Assembly: GCA_947164605.1 (NCBI GenBank)
Contig: CAMUXE010000011.1
Coordinates: 1-64,000 of the forward strand
Length of the DNA stretch: 64,000 nt
Direction of reading: 5' to 3'
Source of the DNA: an uncultured Lachnospiraceae bacterium
Lineage (GTDB): Bacteria; Bacillota; Clostridia; Lachnospirales; Lachnospiraceae
Shown here: one piece after another, positions 51,784-61,611 of the stretch
How positions within the stretch are numbered: the stretch's first letter is position 1
How the letters are laid out: the number at the start of each line of letters is the position of its first letter
Notes under the pieces: model-generated
What the model saw: the letters and a program-made list of their open reading frames with translations, nothing else
Databases searched by the model: none
What the model was told of the DNA's origin: nothing
Translations under genes and position numbers: made by a program

Positions 51784-52977
51784 TCAATCAAAAATCTCAG
51801 CCACTCTGCTCTTTCCGACGCTGGTAGGCTTGAGCCCCCACATTTCGGCCAATGTCTGTGCTATATCTGCGTATGTGTTTGAAGTGTGGAGATTGACTCC
51901 CCTCTTAAGCCTTGGTCCATAGAAAAGAAGTGGAACAAACTCCCTAGAGTGGTCTGTGCTTGGAGTTGTAGGATCACAACCGTGATCGGCAGTTATGATA
52001 AGCATGTCATCCTCTCTCATCTCTTCCATAATGCTCTTAAGCCTCTTATCAAAGTTCTCAAGGCCCTTGGCGTATCCCTGATAATCATTTCTGTGGCCCC
52101 AAGTTGAGTCAAACTCAACAAGATTGGTATATATAAGGCCTTCCTCCACTTTGGCCATATATTCAAGAGTCACATCGCATCCATCCATATTGTCCTTGGT
52201 ATGGCGCGCTTCAGTAATACCCACCCCGGCAAATATATCTTCTATCTTTCCAACGCCGATGACAGGAAGACCTGCATCCTTAATCCTCACTAAGATATTG
52301 TCCTCGCTAGGTTTGAGTGAAAAATCCCTCCTGTTGGCAGTTCTCTTATATGACCCATTGCCCTGACCGACAAAAGGTCTGGCAATTACTCTTGCGACAG
52401 CATGATCACCCACAAGAATCTGTCTTGCTATATGGCAAATTCTATAGAGTTCATCCACTGGAATCACATCCTCATGTGCCGCAATCTGAAAGACAGAATC
52501 CCCAGATGTGTATATGATAGGCTTTCCTGTCCTCACATGTTCATCGCCCAACTCATTGATAACAACAGTTCCTGAAGCTGGCTTATTACACAAAATTCCA
52601 GCTAATCCTGTCTTTTCAAGGAATTCATCAATTATCTTATCAGGAAAGCCATCCGGATAGGTTGGAAATGGCTTTGGTGTATAGATACCCGCCATCTCCC
52701 AATGTCCAATTGTTGTATCCTTGCCTTGTGACATCTCAGCCAACTTGCCATAGGCTCCCAATGGGCTGTCACACTTGTCCAGATTCTTGATTCCATCGAT
52801 ATTGCCAAGGCCCAAACTGATAAGGTTTGGTATATTGAGGCCACCGACTGCTGCAGCTGTATTTCCCAAGGTATCGCTGCCCTCATCACCAAATTTTGCT
52901 GCATCTGGAGCCTGGCCACAGCCAACGCTGTCAAGCACAATCCATATAATCCTTCTAATAGTCTTATCTTCCGTCAT
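51784..52977 (-). CDS. deoB: phosphopentomutase
   Basis: A 397-residue alkaline-phosphatase-superfamily enzyme interconverting (deoxy)ribose 1- and 5-phosphate. The N-terminal [17 protein letters not shown] holds the first metal Asp, followed by GSDTLGNTA with the nucleophile Thr; metal ligands recur in [11 protein letters not shown] and [13 protein letters not shown]. The frame is open to 53073, but the ATG at 52975-52977 has a GAGGTG ribosome site and matches the family start. With the phosphorylase it forms a nucleoside salvage unit. Confidence 0.94.
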   Translation of the reverse strand: MTEDKTIRRIIWIVLDSVGCGQAPDAAKFGDEGSDTLGNTAAAVGGLNIPNLISLGLGNIDGIKNLDKCDSPLGAYGKLAEMSQGKDTTIGHWEMAGIYTPKPFPTYPDGFPDKIIDEFLEKTGLAGILCNKPASGTVVINELGDEHVRTGKPIIYTSGDSVFQIAAHEDVIPVDELYRICHIARQILVGDHAVARVIARPFVGQGNGSYKRTANRRDFSLKPSEDNILVRIKDAGLPVIGVGKIEDIFAGVGITEARHTKDNMDGCDVTLEYMAKVEEGLIYTNLVEFDSTWGHRNDYQGYAKGLENFDKRLKSIMEEMREDDMLIITADHGCDPTTPSTDHSREFVPLLFYGPRLKRGVNLHTSNTYADIAQTLAEMWGLKPTSVGKSRVAEIFD

Positions 52978-53188
52978 ATTATCACCTCGCAAATCTCTCA
53001 TTAAGTCTTTATAAGCCTTGTGGCACACATAATAAGTTACATAAAGGTCCAAGTCAGCCATCAAACACAACAAAGTCCTATAGCTTCCTCATTATTGCTT
53101 CTTAATAGCCATAAGTCATATATAATCTTAATATCACGTAATTAGTTATTGCTATTATAACAGATTCGGCTAATTCTTTCCTTGTTTT

Positions 53189-53256
53189 TTAGGCCTAAGT
53201 GTCGTAAAATTACAAATATGTTTTTAAAAATAAGGAGGTTATGGCCCTAGGCCTAA
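53189..53256. promoter_or_regulatory. two TAGGCCTAA palindromes around the DAHP synthase start
   Basis: TTAGGCCTAA (53189-53198) and TAGGCCTAA (53248-53256) lie 58-59 bases apart, one upstream of the ribosome site and one just inside the gene. They could be a paired operator. The gap from 52978 to 53240 otherwise shows no riboswitch I can recognise. Confidence 0.35.
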
Positions 53257-54290
53257 ATGATATGAGTTTTGAATTTTTAAGAAAACTTCCAACTCCTCAG
53301 GAAGTAAAGGATGAGATTCCAGTTCCAGCTAATATTGCATCAATCAAAGAAAAGCGTGACGCAGAAATCAAAGATGTCATTGCTTCTAAGTCAGATAAAT
53401 TTCTCTTAATTGTAGGACCTTGTTCAGCAGACAATGAAGACGCTGTTGTAGATTACACTCTCCGTCTTAAGAATGTACAGGAGAAGGTCTCAGATAAGAT
53501 TATTATAATTCCTAGAGTATACACTAATAAGCCACGTACTACAGGCACAGGCTACAAAGGTATGCTCCATCAGCCAGATCCAGAAAAAAGTTCAGATATG
53601 CTCGCAGGTCTATATGCAATACGTAAGATGCACATTAAAGTTATGACTGAGTCAGAGCTTATGCCTGCTGATGAGATGCTTTATCCTGAAAACTACTGGT
53701 TCCTCTCAGACGTATTGTCATATGTTGCCGTAGGTGCACGTTCTGTAGAAGATCAGCAGCACCGTCTCACTGTATCAGGCATGGAAGTTCCTGCCGGCAT
53801 GAAGAATCCAACAAGTGGTGACTATGCCGTCATGCTCAATTCTTGCCTTGCAGCTCAGGCTAAGCAGACCTTTATCTACCGCAACTGGGAGGTTAAGACA
53901 TCCGGCAACCCTTATGCCCACACTATTCTCAGAGGAGCTGTCAACAAGCATGGTCAGAATATTCCTAACTACCACTATGAGGATCTTATCAGACTTGTAA
54001 ATATGTACAGCACCAGAGAGCTTACAAATCCTGCATGTATCATTGATACCAACCACTCTAATTCCGGCAAAGTATACTACGAACAGAAGAGAATCGCAAA
54101 AGAAGTTCTGCACAGCATGAAGCATTCGCCTGATGTAAGAGGGCTCGTTAAGGGTCTTATGATTGAGAGTTATATCGAGCCAGGCAACCAGAAGGTTGAC
54201 GGAGGTGTATACGGCAAATCTATCACCGACCCTTGTCTTGGCTGGAATGAGACAGAAAAGCTCATCTATGAAATCGCTGATTTGCTCTAA
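53241..54290 (+). CDS. aroF: 3-deoxy-7-phosphoheptulonate synthase, class I
   Basis: A 349-residue enzyme condensing phosphoenolpyruvate and erythrose 4-phosphate, the first step to aromatic amino acids. The type I AroFGH pattern is clear: FLLIVGPCSADNEDAVVDY, PRVYTNKPRTTGTGYKGML, GARSVEDQQHR, the GMKNPTSGD substrate loop and CIIDTNHSNSGK. Which of F, G or H feedback types it is cannot be read. AGGAGG lies only two bases before this ATG, unusually close, while the next ATG (53262) is 23 bases away; start is therefore slightly uncertain. It is transcribed divergently from deoB. Confidence 0.93.
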   Translation: MALGLNDMSFEFLRKLPTPQEVKDEIPVPANIASIKEKRDAEIKDVIASKSDKFLLIVGPCSADNEDAVVDYTLRLKNVQEKVSDKIIIIPRVYTNKPRTTGTGYKGMLHQPDPEKSSDMLAGLYAIRKMHIKVMTESELMPADEMLYPENYWFLSDVLSYVAVGARSVEDQQHRLTVSGMEVPAGMKNPTSGDYAVMLNSCLAAQAKQTFIYRNWEVKTSGNPYAHTILRGAVNKHGQNIPNYHYEDLIRLVNMYSTRELTNPACIIDTNHSNSGKVYYEQKRIAKEVLHSMKHSPDVRGLVKGLMIESYIEPGNQKVDGGVYGKSITDPCLGWNETEKLIYEIADLL

Positions 54291-54316
54291 TTGCTATAAT
54301 TTAGAACAATACTTAA

Positions 54317-54367
54317 ATAAAAGCTCATGCTTAAGGTTTTTATGCAAACCTAAGGCATGAGCTTTTT
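54317..54367 (+). terminator. terminator of the DAHP synthase gene
   Basis: AAAAGCTCATGC and GCATGAGCTTTTTT pair, with an inner AAGGTTT/AAACCT stem, giving a long imperfect hairpin and a T tract. Confidence 0.75.
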
Positions 54368-54417
54368 TCTTGTTTTATTCTTGTTTTATTCTTGTTTTAT
54401 TCTTGTTTTATTCTTGT
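54367..54417. repeat. 11-bp tandem repeat, four full copies and a partial fifth
   Basis: TTCTTGTTTTA is repeated without change at 54367, 54378, 54389 and 54400, with a partial copy from 54411. The array starts inside the terminator's T tract and lies between convergent genes. Such an array can slip in length. Confidence 0.9.
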
Positions 54418-54443
54418 CTTGCTACTTACTATTGTAACCTATC

Positions 54444-55085
54444 TTATGTCTTATCTTCTTTCTTATTTAGCTTTATATTTGAGCCATTTTCTTTTCTTCT
54501 TTCAATAAGGTTAATGTAAGCCATAATAGCTGATATTGTCTTTGAATCCTGAATCTTAAGATCAAATATCATATCTCTTAGGTCATAGGGATCACAGGCA
54601 TAGACATCTATAAATTCATCCTGATCTAGGTTCTGCTTAGACTTCACAAGGTCTTTGGCAAGAAAGACATCTATCACCTCATTGCAGAAAGCAACTGCAG
54701 TGACCACCTTTATCATAAGCTTTAAGTTCTTACTCTTATATCCAGTCTCTTCCTCAAGCTCTCTGGCTGCTGCATCGATCATTTCCTCACCCGGCTCAAT
54801 ACCACCCGCTGGTATTTCCAGAGTAAATCTATCAAGTGCATTTCTGTACTGCTTTACCATAAGAATTTTTCCATCTTCTGTGACTGGAATAACCGCTGCC
54901 GCACGCTTGTGGTCTATAAAGTCCCATATAGCCCTATGGCCATTCTGGCCTTCTATTGTGTCAGCATACATTGAGAGCATAGATCCCTTATGAACTAGTT
55001 TTCTGTCTATGCGCCTTATTCTTTCTGTTGGATTCAATGAATCCCCATCAAAAGCGCAATTATTTTGATTTTTTGAAATATCCAT
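54444..55085 (-). CDS. Nudix hydrolase, ADP-ribose pyrophosphatase-like
   Basis: A 213-residue Nudix protein. The Nudix box matches the consensus: Gly-Gly in IPAGGIEPGEE followed by AARELEEETGY, with the REUxEE metal ligands intact. The IPAGGIE and VKQYRNAL text is typical of ADP-ribose pyrophosphatases (NudF type), which cleave ADP-ribose to AMP and ribose 5-phosphate. The frame is open from a TTG at 55103, but the ATG at 55083-55085 lies six bases after AGGTG. The tail is basic and Asn/Lys-rich. It follows proC on the same strand. Confidence 0.88.
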   Translation of the reverse strand: MDISKNQNNCAFDGDSLNPTERIRRIDRKLVHKGSMLSMYADTIEGQNGHRAIWDFIDHKRAAAVIPVTEDGKILMVKQYRNALDRFTLEIPAGGIEPGEEMIDAAARELEEETGYKSKNLKLMIKVVTAVAFCNEVIDVFLAKDLVKSKQNLDQDEFIDVYACDPYDLRDMIFDLKIQDSKTISAIMAYINLIERRKENGSNIKLNKKEDKT

Positions 55086-55168
55086 ATAACACCTGCTTTT
55101 CAAAATTTATATTCTGACATTCATTTAAATTCACACTAATAAGTTGTTTTCCAAGCTGTTTTCCAAGC

Positions 55169-55969
55169 TTACTTTCCGACGCATGCCTTATAGCACTCAT
55201 CTGTTGCCTTGATCACAGCATTTCTCAAGCCAAACTCTTCAAGGGCTGCGACGCCGCGTATTGTTGTTCCACCAGGTGAACACACATCATCCTTAAGCTT
55301 TCCTGGATGTTCGCCTGTCTCAAGAACCATTTTTGCAGAGCCAAGAACTGTCTGAGCCACAAGTTTATAAGCATCTTTTCTAGGAATTCCATACTTTACA
55401 ACACTGTCAGCAAGAGCTTCAATAAACATGTAAACATATGCAGGAGAGCTGCCTGAAGCACAGGTAACAGCACTCATAAGTCTTTCCGGCACTTCTACCA
55501 TCTTACCGAATGAGTTAAAGAATTTCTCTATCATGTCTCTCTCACCGAGAGCGAGCTCCTTGCTATCCATGCAAACGCCAGTCATTCCCTCTCCCACAAG
55601 AGCTGGTGTGTTAGGCATAACTCTTACCACTCTTACATTCTTATCAAACTTATCCTTAATTGAAGCTATATCAATTCCTGGAGCAAGCGAGATAATAACA
55701 TGTTCCTCTGTCACAATATCACGGATATTCTTGATTACAGTGTCATATACAAGAGGTTTTACAGCAAGGATTATATACTTTGCATTGTTAGCGCACTCTG
55801 CATTGCTCTCCACATTGCGAACGCCTGTCTCCTGGCTTATCTTATCTCTTCTGTCCTGACTTGGACAAGTAAAAAGGATATCCTCCTTGTCAAATACTGA
55901 TAAGGCTCCCTTAAGCATTGCATAGCCCATATTTCCCATGCCTATAAATCCGAATTTCATCATTTTCAT
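55169..55969 (-). CDS. proC: pyrroline-5-carboxylate reductase
   Basis: A 266-residue enzyme making proline from pyrroline-5-carboxylate with NAD(P)H. The nucleotide fold begins FGFIGMGNMGYAML; family marks are ILAVKPLVYD, RVMPNTPALVGEGMTG, TCASGSSPAYVYMFIEALAD and the C-terminal DDVCSPGGTTIRGVAALE. Several ATGs lie near the start; the first is close to GGAG and the second, two codons on, is equally plausible. The stop falls in a short 12-base repeat (AAGxTGTTTTCC, about 55141-55176). Confidence 0.94.
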   Translation of the reverse strand: MKMMKFGFIGMGNMGYAMLKGALSVFDKEDILFTCPSQDRRDKISQETGVRNVESNAECANNAKYIILAVKPLVYDTVIKNIRDIVTEEHVIISLAPGIDIASIKDKFDKNVRVVRVMPNTPALVGEGMTGVCMDSKELALGERDMIEKFFNSFGKMVEVPERLMSAVTCASGSSPAYVYMFIEALADSVVKYGIPRKDAYKLVAQTVLGSAKMVLETGEHPGKLKDDVCSPGGTTIRGVAALEEFGLRNAVIKATDECYKACVGK

Positions 55970-56048
55970 TTTCTCCTATTTTGATATTAAATTTTGAATG
56001 ATTTTGAAACTATTATAAACCACTTTAGAATAAATTGCCATAAATTAA

Positions 56049-56071
56049 GGCACTGACTCTAAGTCAGTGCC
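56049..56071 (-). terminator. hairpin after the aminotransferase gene
   Basis: GGCACTGACT (56049-56058) and AGTCAGTGCC (56062-56071) form a perfect 10-bp stem with a 3-base loop. The minus-strand flank TTAATTTAT is a modest U tract. Confidence 0.7.
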
Positions 56072-56097
56072 CTCTTTATACTTTATTCTTTTTCTTA

Positions 56098-57381
56098 TTA
56101 CTTGCTCTCAAGAATCTTATCAAGGCTTACAAGCTTAACGCAAAGCACGAAAATCTCAGCTGCCTGAGCCATCTCTTCTGGAGTTGGGAATGATGGAGCA
56201 ATACGAATGTTTGAATCCTTTGGATCCAAGCCATATGGGAATGTAGCACCAGCACCTGTCAATGTAAGACCTGCCTCCTTGCACTTAGCAACGATAGCCT
56301 TAGCACATCCTTCAAGTGCGTCAAATGAGATGAAATATCCTCCAAGTGGTCTTGTCCACTCACCAATTTCAAGTCCGCCGAGTTCTGAATCAAGAACCTT
56401 AAGTGTAGCCTCAAACTTAGGTCTAAGCTCTGCAGCATGCTTCTTCATGTGCTCTTTAATTCCTTCAGCATTCTTAAAATATCTTACATGGCGAAGCTGG
56501 TTAAGCTTGTCATGACCGATAGTCTGGATTGTGAGTGACTTCTTTACATCATCAAGGTTAGCCTTTGAAGCTGCCATTACAGCCACACCTGAACCTGGGA
56601 AGCTAATCTTTGATGTTGAAGCAAACTCAAATACTATATCTGGATTTCCAGCTTCCTCACAAAGTGAGATAATATCAAGGATCTCTGGCTGATTATCATC
56701 ATAGAGGTGATGAACAGAATAAGCATTGTCCCAGAAAATTCTGAAATCCTTAGCTGCTGGCTTAAGATTAGCAAATCTCTTTACAGTTTCATCAGAATAT
56801 ACATAGCCCTGTGGGTTAGAGTACTTTGGAACACACCAAATGCCCTTAACTGCAGGATCATTGTTTACATACTCTTCAACCATGTCCATATCTGGGCCAT
56901 TCTCAGTCATAGGAATTGTCACAAGTTCAAATCCAAAATGCTGAGTTACTGCAAAATGTCTGTCATAGCCAGGTGCAGGACATAAAAACTTTATCTTATC
57001 AAGCTTACACCAAGGTGTCTGGCCAAGGTAACCATGTGTATATCCTCTAGAAATCTGATCATACATAACATTAAGGCTGGAATTGCCATAAACGATTACG
57101 TTTTCAGGATTTGTATTAATCATTTCTGCCATAAGCTTCTTGGCCTCTGGAATACCTGTAAGTACACCATAGTTTCTGCAATCACTTCCATCCTCTGAAT
57201 AAAGAAGAGAATCAGACTTAATAGCATCAATGATATCAAGTGAACAATCAAGCTGTTTTGCTGAAGGCTTTCCTCTAGACATATTAAGGCTAATTCCCTT
57301 ACCCTTGACATCCTCATACTGCTTATTTAACTCTTCTCTAAGCGCAAGAAGGTCTTCTTTGTTCATCTCTGAATATTTCAT
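56098..57381 (-). CDS. class I aminotransferase, MocR-type (aspartate aminotransferase-like)
   Basis: A 427-residue PLP enzyme. It begins LLALREELNKQYEDVKGKGISLNMSRGKPS, characteristic of the Aminotran_MocR (PF12897-type) group, some members of which are aspartate aminotransferases. PLP contacts are seen in YGNSSLNVMYD, IFWDNAYSVHHL, and the Schiff-base lysine in ASTSKISFPGSG. It lacks an N-terminal HTH, so it is a free-standing enzyme. A GGAG ribosome site precedes the ATG and a TTGCAT-17-TATGAT promoter lies at 57454-57482. The amino acid used is not certain. Confidence 0.82.
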   Translation of the reverse strand: MKYSEMNKEDLLALREELNKQYEDVKGKGISLNMSRGKPSAKQLDCSLDIIDAIKSDSLLYSEDGSDCRNYGVLTGIPEAKKLMAEMINTNPENVIVYGNSSLNVMYDQISRGYTHGYLGQTPWCKLDKIKFLCPAPGYDRHFAVTQHFGFELVTIPMTENGPDMDMVEEYVNNDPAVKGIWCVPKYSNPQGYVYSDETVKRFANLKPAAKDFRIFWDNAYSVHHLYDDNQPEILDIISLCEEAGNPDIVFEFASTSKISFPGSGVAVMAASKANLDDVKKSLTIQTIGHDKLNQLRHVRYFKNAEGIKEHMKKHAAELRPKFEATLKVLDSELGGLEIGEWTRPLGGYFISFDALEGCAKAIVAKCKEAGLTLTGAGATFPYGLDPKDSNIRIAPSFPTPEEMAQAAEIFVLCVKLVSLDKILESK

Positions 57382-57453
57382 AGTTTAAGCTCCTTTTTAA
57401 AATTTAACTCAAATAAAAACCTTTTCAGGCCATATTTAGCGAGTACGATTGAT

Positions 57454-57482
57454 ATCATACAATGCCACCAGTAAAAATGCAA
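57454..57482 (-). promoter_or_regulatory. putative aminotransferase promoter
   Basis: On the minus strand TTGCAT (57482-57477), 17 bases, TATGAT (57459-57454), about 70 bases before the ATG. Confidence 0.5.
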
Positions 57483-57567
57483 GGAAATATTATTTATTTG
57501 AAGTAATTAAAGCTGTTGGCATTTAAAATTTAGGTTTAAGTCAATTCTAATTAATATAATTAAGCAC

Positions 57568-57631
57568 AAAAAATCCCCCTAAGGAAAATAATATCCAAAG
57601 GGTATCCATCTTTCCTTGGGGGATTTTTCAT
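57568..57631 (-). terminator. terminator after the leucine-rich-repeat remnant
   Basis: AAATCCCCC(T)AAGGAAA on one side pairs with TTTCCTT(G)GGGGATTT on the other, with a T tract on the minus strand. It is a strong terminator for a gene of which only the tail remains. Confidence 0.8.
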
Positions 57632-57673
57632 TTTTTAAATTTAAGGAAAAACAAAGCTTTTTTAAGAGTTCAA

Positions 57674-57889
57674 TTAAGCTCTCTTCTTAAGCACCTTGCT
57701 TGCAAGAAGAAAAAAAGCACTTGCTAAGAACAAGCCTGCAATCGGTTTTAAGTCCTTTATTCCCTTTGCAGCATAAATATCAAGAGTTTCAATACTTGTC
57801 AAATTTGAAATAGGAGTTAAATCAGTAATTCCTGCATTTCTTTCCAAACCCAAATAAGTTAAATTTGTACAATGGTACTTTGGTACCAA
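57674..57889 (-). pseudogene. C-terminal remnant of a leucine-rich-repeat surface protein
   Basis: A 71-residue fragment with two LRR-type units (LTYLGLERNAGITDLTPISNL and SIETLDIYAAKGIKDLKPI), then a hydrophobic segment (GLFLASAFFLLAS) and a basic KVLKKRA tail, the usual end of an anchored surface LRR protein. It opens at a TTG with no ribosome site or promoter, directly after the rny terminator, so the N-terminal part has been lost. A terminator still follows it. I call it a decayed gene; expression as a small peptide is unlikely. Confidence 0.6.
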
Positions 57890-57929
57890 AATCTAAGAAA
57901 AGCTATAATATTAATACAAGAACTAAAAA

Positions 57930-57953
57930 AGGTGTGGGTCTAAACCCACACCT
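57930..57953 (-). terminator. rny terminator
   Basis: AGGTGTGGGT (57930-57939) and ACCCACACCT (57944-57953) form a perfect 10-bp stem over CTAA, with TTTTTT on the minus-strand side. A smaller ACAGAT/ATCTGT hairpin lies between it and the rny stop. Confidence 0.88.
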
Positions 57954-58020
57954 AAAAATTTAATCATAGTAACAGATTTATCATCTGTCATCTGAACTCA
58001 CTAGTGAAACTATATCGAAA

Positions 58021-59577
58021 CTACTTTGCATAGTCAACAACTCTTGACTCTCTGACTACGCTGACCTTAATTTGGCCAGGATATTCCATCTGACTCTCAA
58101 TCTGTTTTGAAACATCCCTTGCAAGCAGTACCATATCTGAATCATTAACAGTTTCAGGAACTACCATAATACGAATCTCTCTACCTGCCTGAATAGCAAA
58201 TGACTTATCAACTCCATCATAGGAATTGGCAATATCTTCTAATTGTTTAAGTCTGTTTGTGTAAGTCTCCATTGTCTCACGTCTAGCACCAGGTCTAGCA
58301 GCTGATATAGCATCTGCAGCCTGTACAAGACAAGCAATAAGGCTTTCTGGATCAACATCGCCATGATGTGATTCAATAGCATTGATTACAGTAGGCGATT
58401 CTTTGTATCGTCTTGCAATCTCAGCACCTAACTGTACGTGTGAGCCCTCAACCTCATGGTCAATAGCTTTACCAATATCATGGAGCAAACCAGCCCTCTT
58501 GGCAAGCTTTACGTCACAGCCAACCTCTGCAGCTAAAAGTCCGCAGATTTGAGCCACTTCGATAGAATGCTTTAAAGCATTCTGACCATAGCTTGTTCTG
58601 TAGCGCATACGTCCTAAAAGTTTTACAAGTTCTGGATGAACGCCGTTAACACCTACTTCAAGTGTAGCTGCTTCACCCTCTTCCTTCATAGTAACTTCTA
58701 CTTCTTTCTGAGCCTTCTCAACCATCTCTTCAATTCTAGCTGGATGAATACGACCATCAAGTATAAGCTTCTCTAAAGCAATTCTTGCAATTTCTCTCCT
58801 AACCGGATCAAAAGCAGAAAGTACTACAGCTTCTGGAGTATCATCAATAATCAACTCAACACCAGTCATTGTCTCTAATGTACGAATATTTCTACCTTCT
58901 CTTCCGATAATTCTACCCTTCATCTCATCATTTGGTAGCTGAACTACTGAGATAGTTGACTCAGCAACATGATCAACAGCGCATCTCTGAATTGCAGATA
59001 CAACTATTTCTTTTGCCTTCTTGTCAGCTTCTTCTTTAGCTCTGCTCTCATATGATTTAATCATGATAGCAGTTTCATGCTTTACATCATCTTCAACAGT
59101 CTTTAAAAGATATTCTTTTGCTTGTTCAGAGGTTAAACCTGAGATTCGTTCAAGTTCCTGCTGTCTTTTCTGTACTAGTTCATCAACCTTATGTCTCTGC
59201 AACTTAAGATCTTCCTCTTTTTTTGCAAGAGCCTGATCACGCTTTTCAACGGCTTCATTCTTCTTATCAAGAGTCTCTTCTTTAGTGAGAACACGGCGTT
59301 CATATTTCTGAACTTCCGCTCTTCTTTCTTTGGTCTCTTTCTCGAGCTCATTCTTACTTTTAAGACGCTCTTCCTTGACCTCCAAAAGTGCCTCTTTCTT
59401 AGTAGATTCAGCTGTCTTTACCGCCTCATCGATTATGTTACGAGCCTTGACATTAGCATCACCGATTGTCTCATTATTCTTCTTAGTGATTGACTTAGAA
59501 GCAAGAGTCCAGCTAATAGGTGTAACAACGATAAGTGTTACAAGACATGTGATTATAGCAACCACAAGTACTGACAC
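58021..59577 (-). CDS. rny: ribonuclease Y
   Basis: A 518-residue membrane-bound endoribonuclease that starts mRNA decay in Firmicutes. An N-terminal membrane helix (residues 4-26) is followed by a long charged coiled coil to about residue 200, a KH RNA-binding domain ([18 protein letters not shown]) and an HD domain ([15 protein letters not shown]). The start codon is GTG with an AAGGAGG ribosome site seven bases ahead. It follows recX with a 64-base gap and ends at its own terminator. Confidence 0.96.
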   Translation of the reverse strand: MSVLVVAIITCLVTLIVVTPISWTLASKSITKKNNETIGDANVKARNIIDEAVKTAESTKKEALLEVKEERLKSKNELEKETKERRAEVQKYERRVLTKEETLDKKNEAVEKRDQALAKKEEDLKLQRHKVDELVQKRQQELERISGLTSEQAKEYLLKTVEDDVKHETAIMIKSYESRAKEEADKKAKEIVVSAIQRCAVDHVAESTISVVQLPNDEMKGRIIGREGRNIRTLETMTGVELIIDDTPEAVVLSAFDPVRREIARIALEKLILDGRIHPARIEEMVEKAQKEVEVTMKEEGEAATLEVGVNGVHPELVKLLGRMRYRTSYGQNALKHSIEVAQICGLLAAEVGCDVKLAKRAGLLHDIGKAIDHEVEGSHVQLGAEIARRYKESPTVINAIESHHGDVDPESLIACLVQAADAISAARPGARRETMETYTNRLKQLEDIANSYDGVDKSFAIQAGREIRIMVVPETVNDSDMVLLARDVSKQIESQMEYPGQIKVSVVRESRVVDYAK

Positions 59578-59641
59578 AGGAGCACCTCCTTATTCAATTT
59601 TCATTGCGCAAAACAACACTATAATAATATACTCTACCAAG

Positions 59642-60274
59642 CTAATTGTCAAGGTTACAAAGCTCTTCAAATGCCTTTCTAATCAGACTTATTTCAAAAC
59701 CTTTTCTATAAATAGAGGCAAATATTTTTTGGCATGAATTATAATCTAAATCATTGGGATTCATGCCCTTGAGCTTCTTATCCAAAAGATTCTTTACTTG
59801 GCTTAACTCAGCATCCTCATTTTGCCCATAATATGACTCCATGGCCTCGTCTATTATTGAATCATCTATCCCTTTCAACTTAAGGAACTGTTCAATCTGG
59901 CGCCTACTCTTGGATTCAGCCTTAGCAGCTAGGTAATTATTCGCATATCTGGCATCATCTAGATAATGATAAGAGTCAATATAGGACAATGCTGCTTCAA
60001 TTGCTTTCTTTGAGTAATAAAACTTCTCAAGCTTTTGAATCAACTCTTTTCTCGCATAATCCTTATCTTTCAGAAGATTCATAGCTCTTACTGTAGCCCT
60101 TTTTTTCAAGATTGCCTCAATTTCCTCGTATCTTCCTTCATCGAGTTCTTGCCCTTCTTTAAGTTGAAACTTCCTAATTTCTGTACTATATAGAGCAAAA
60201 GCTGGTTCATAATTAATATAAACCAGCTCTCTCTTTGAAGTTACTTGTTTAAGACTCGTAATCAAATACTCCAT
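59642..60274 (-). CDS. recX: RecA regulator RecX
   Basis: A 210-residue protein with the RecX repeat architecture: short three-helix units marked by RAMNLLKDKDYARKEL and YIDSYHYLDDARYANNYLAAKAESKSRRQIEQFLKLKG-type text. RecX binds RecA filaments and limits their activity. It begins two bases after the recA stop, so it is cotranscribed with recA from the LexA-controlled promoter. Its ribosome site is weak and lies in the recA end, consistent with lower expression than RecA. Confidence 0.9.
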   Translation of the reverse strand: MEYLITSLKQVTSKRELVYINYEPAFALYSTEIRKFQLKEGQELDEGRYEEIEAILKKRATVRAMNLLKDKDYARKELIQKLEKFYYSKKAIEAALSYIDSYHYLDDARYANNYLAAKAESKSRRQIEQFLKLKGIDDSIIDEAMESYYGQNEDAELSQVKNLLDKKLKGMNPNDLDYNSCQKIFASIYRKGFEISLIRKAFEELCNLDN

Positions 60275-60276
60275 AA

Positions 60277-61359
60277 TTATTCTTCTGTCTGCGCTGCCTT
60301 TCTAGTGCGCTTGCTTGCCTTTGTCTCTTCAGCTTCAGCAGCACTATCATCTTCCTGCTCAGCCTCAATCTTTTCAAAATAGTGTGCTCTCACCTTCATA
60401 TCAACTGTCTCAAAGATATCTGGGTGCTGTTCTAAGAAGAGCTTAGCATTCTCTCTGCCCTGACCAATCTTCTCACCTTCATATGCGTACCAAGCACCGC
60501 TCTTCTGAATAACATCTATATCTGAAGCCAAGTCAAGTAAATCTCCTGATCTAGAGATTCCTTTACCAAACATGATATCAAACTCAGCAATCTTAAATGG
60601 TGGGGCTACCTTATTCTTTACAACCTTTACTCTTGTTCTGTTTCCAATTACGTCTCCGCCCTGCTTGATTGAGTCAATCTTTCTAACATCAAGTCTTACA
60701 GATGAATAGAACTTGAGTGCTCTACCACCGGTAGTTGTCTCAGGATTGCCAAACATAACACCAACCTTCTCACGAAGCTGGTTGATAAAGATTACAACAC
60801 AGTTATTCTTACTTACAACTGGTGTGAGCTTTCTCAAAGCCTGAGACATAAGTCTAGCCTGAAGACCAACATGTGAGTCACCCATATCGCCATCAATTTC
60901 AGCCTTAGGAACGAGGGCTGCAACTGAGTCCACGATAATTATATCTACAGCGCCAGATCTTACCATAGTCTCTGTAATCTCAAGAGCCTGCTCACCTGTA
61001 TCTGGCTGTGAAATATATAAATTGTCGATATCTACACCAATATTCTTTGCATATACTGGGTCAAGAGCATGCTCTGCATCGATAAATCCTGCGATACCGC
61101 CCATCTTCTGAACCTCAGCAACCATATGTAAAGCTACAGTAGTCTTACCACTCGATTCTGGTCCATATACTTCCACAATTCTTCCCTTTGGAACTCCGCC
61201 AAGTCCAAGAGCTATATCAAGGCTTAATGAACCTGTAGGAATAACCTCAACATTAAAATCAAGAGCGGACTCACCAAGTTTCATAACTGAGCCTTTACCA
61301 AACTGTTTCTCTATGTTAGCAAGTGCTGCCTCCAGCGCTTTCTTCTTCTCTTCTTCCAC
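60277..61359 (-). CDS. recA: recombinase RecA
   Basis: A 360-residue RecA, the strand-exchange protein that also triggers LexA self-cleavage. Walker A is GPESSGKTT and Walker B is [10 protein letters not shown]; the L2 loop region [20 protein letters not shown] is intact. The C-terminal tail is acidic then basic (AEEGTKASKR-like), as usual. The start codon is GTG after a GGAGG ribosome site; the frame reads [12 protein letters not shown] from there. Two LexA-type boxes flank its promoter. Confidence 0.98.
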   Translation of the reverse strand: MEEEKKKALEAALANIEKQFGKGSVMKLGESALDFNVEVIPTGSLSLDIALGLGGVPKGRIVEVYGPESSGKTTVALHMVAEVQKMGGIAGFIDAEHALDPVYAKNIGVDIDNLYISQPDTGEQALEITETMVRSGAVDIIIVDSVAALVPKAEIDGDMGDSHVGLQARLMSQALRKLTPVVSKNNCVVIFINQLREKVGVMFGNPETTTGGRALKFYSSVRLDVRKIDSIKQGGDVIGNRTRVKVVKNKVAPPFKIAEFDIMFGKGISRSGDLLDLASDIDVIQKSGAWYAYEGEKIGQGRENAKLFLEQHPDIFETVDMKVRAHYFEKIEAEQEDDSAAEAEETKASKRTRKAAQTEE

Positions 61360-61404
61360 TTTAATCCTCCATATGTGATCTTAATAAAATAATAAATCAG
61401 ATTT

Positions 61405-61476
61405 CAAACATCTGTTCGATAAATGTACAATATAACATTTATCTTCCCTTGTCAAGTTTTTTCGAAAATATGTTCG
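61405..61476 (-). promoter_or_regulatory. recA promoter with two LexA (SOS) boxes
   Basis: On the minus strand TTGACA (61455-61450), 17 bases, TATTGT (61432-61427). CGAAAATATGTTCG (61463-61476) and CAAACATCTGTTCG (61405-61418) each match the Firmicutes LexA box CGAACnnnnGTTCG at nine of its ten fixed positions. One lies just upstream of the -35, the other just past the start of transcription. Confidence 0.85.
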
Positions 61477-61611
61477 TTTTCCTTTTTTATTTCTATATAG
61501 TTTTCAGAATATCTATATTGATAGTATCATATGCTATTCCATTTGTAAATACATTTTATATCATTTATATAATTTACACACAATTGCAAATTTAATAATA
61601 AATCTAATTAT

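Noticed and set aside
54367-54417. CRISPR array.
   Set aside because: The unit is 11 bases with no spacers; it is a simple tandem repeat.
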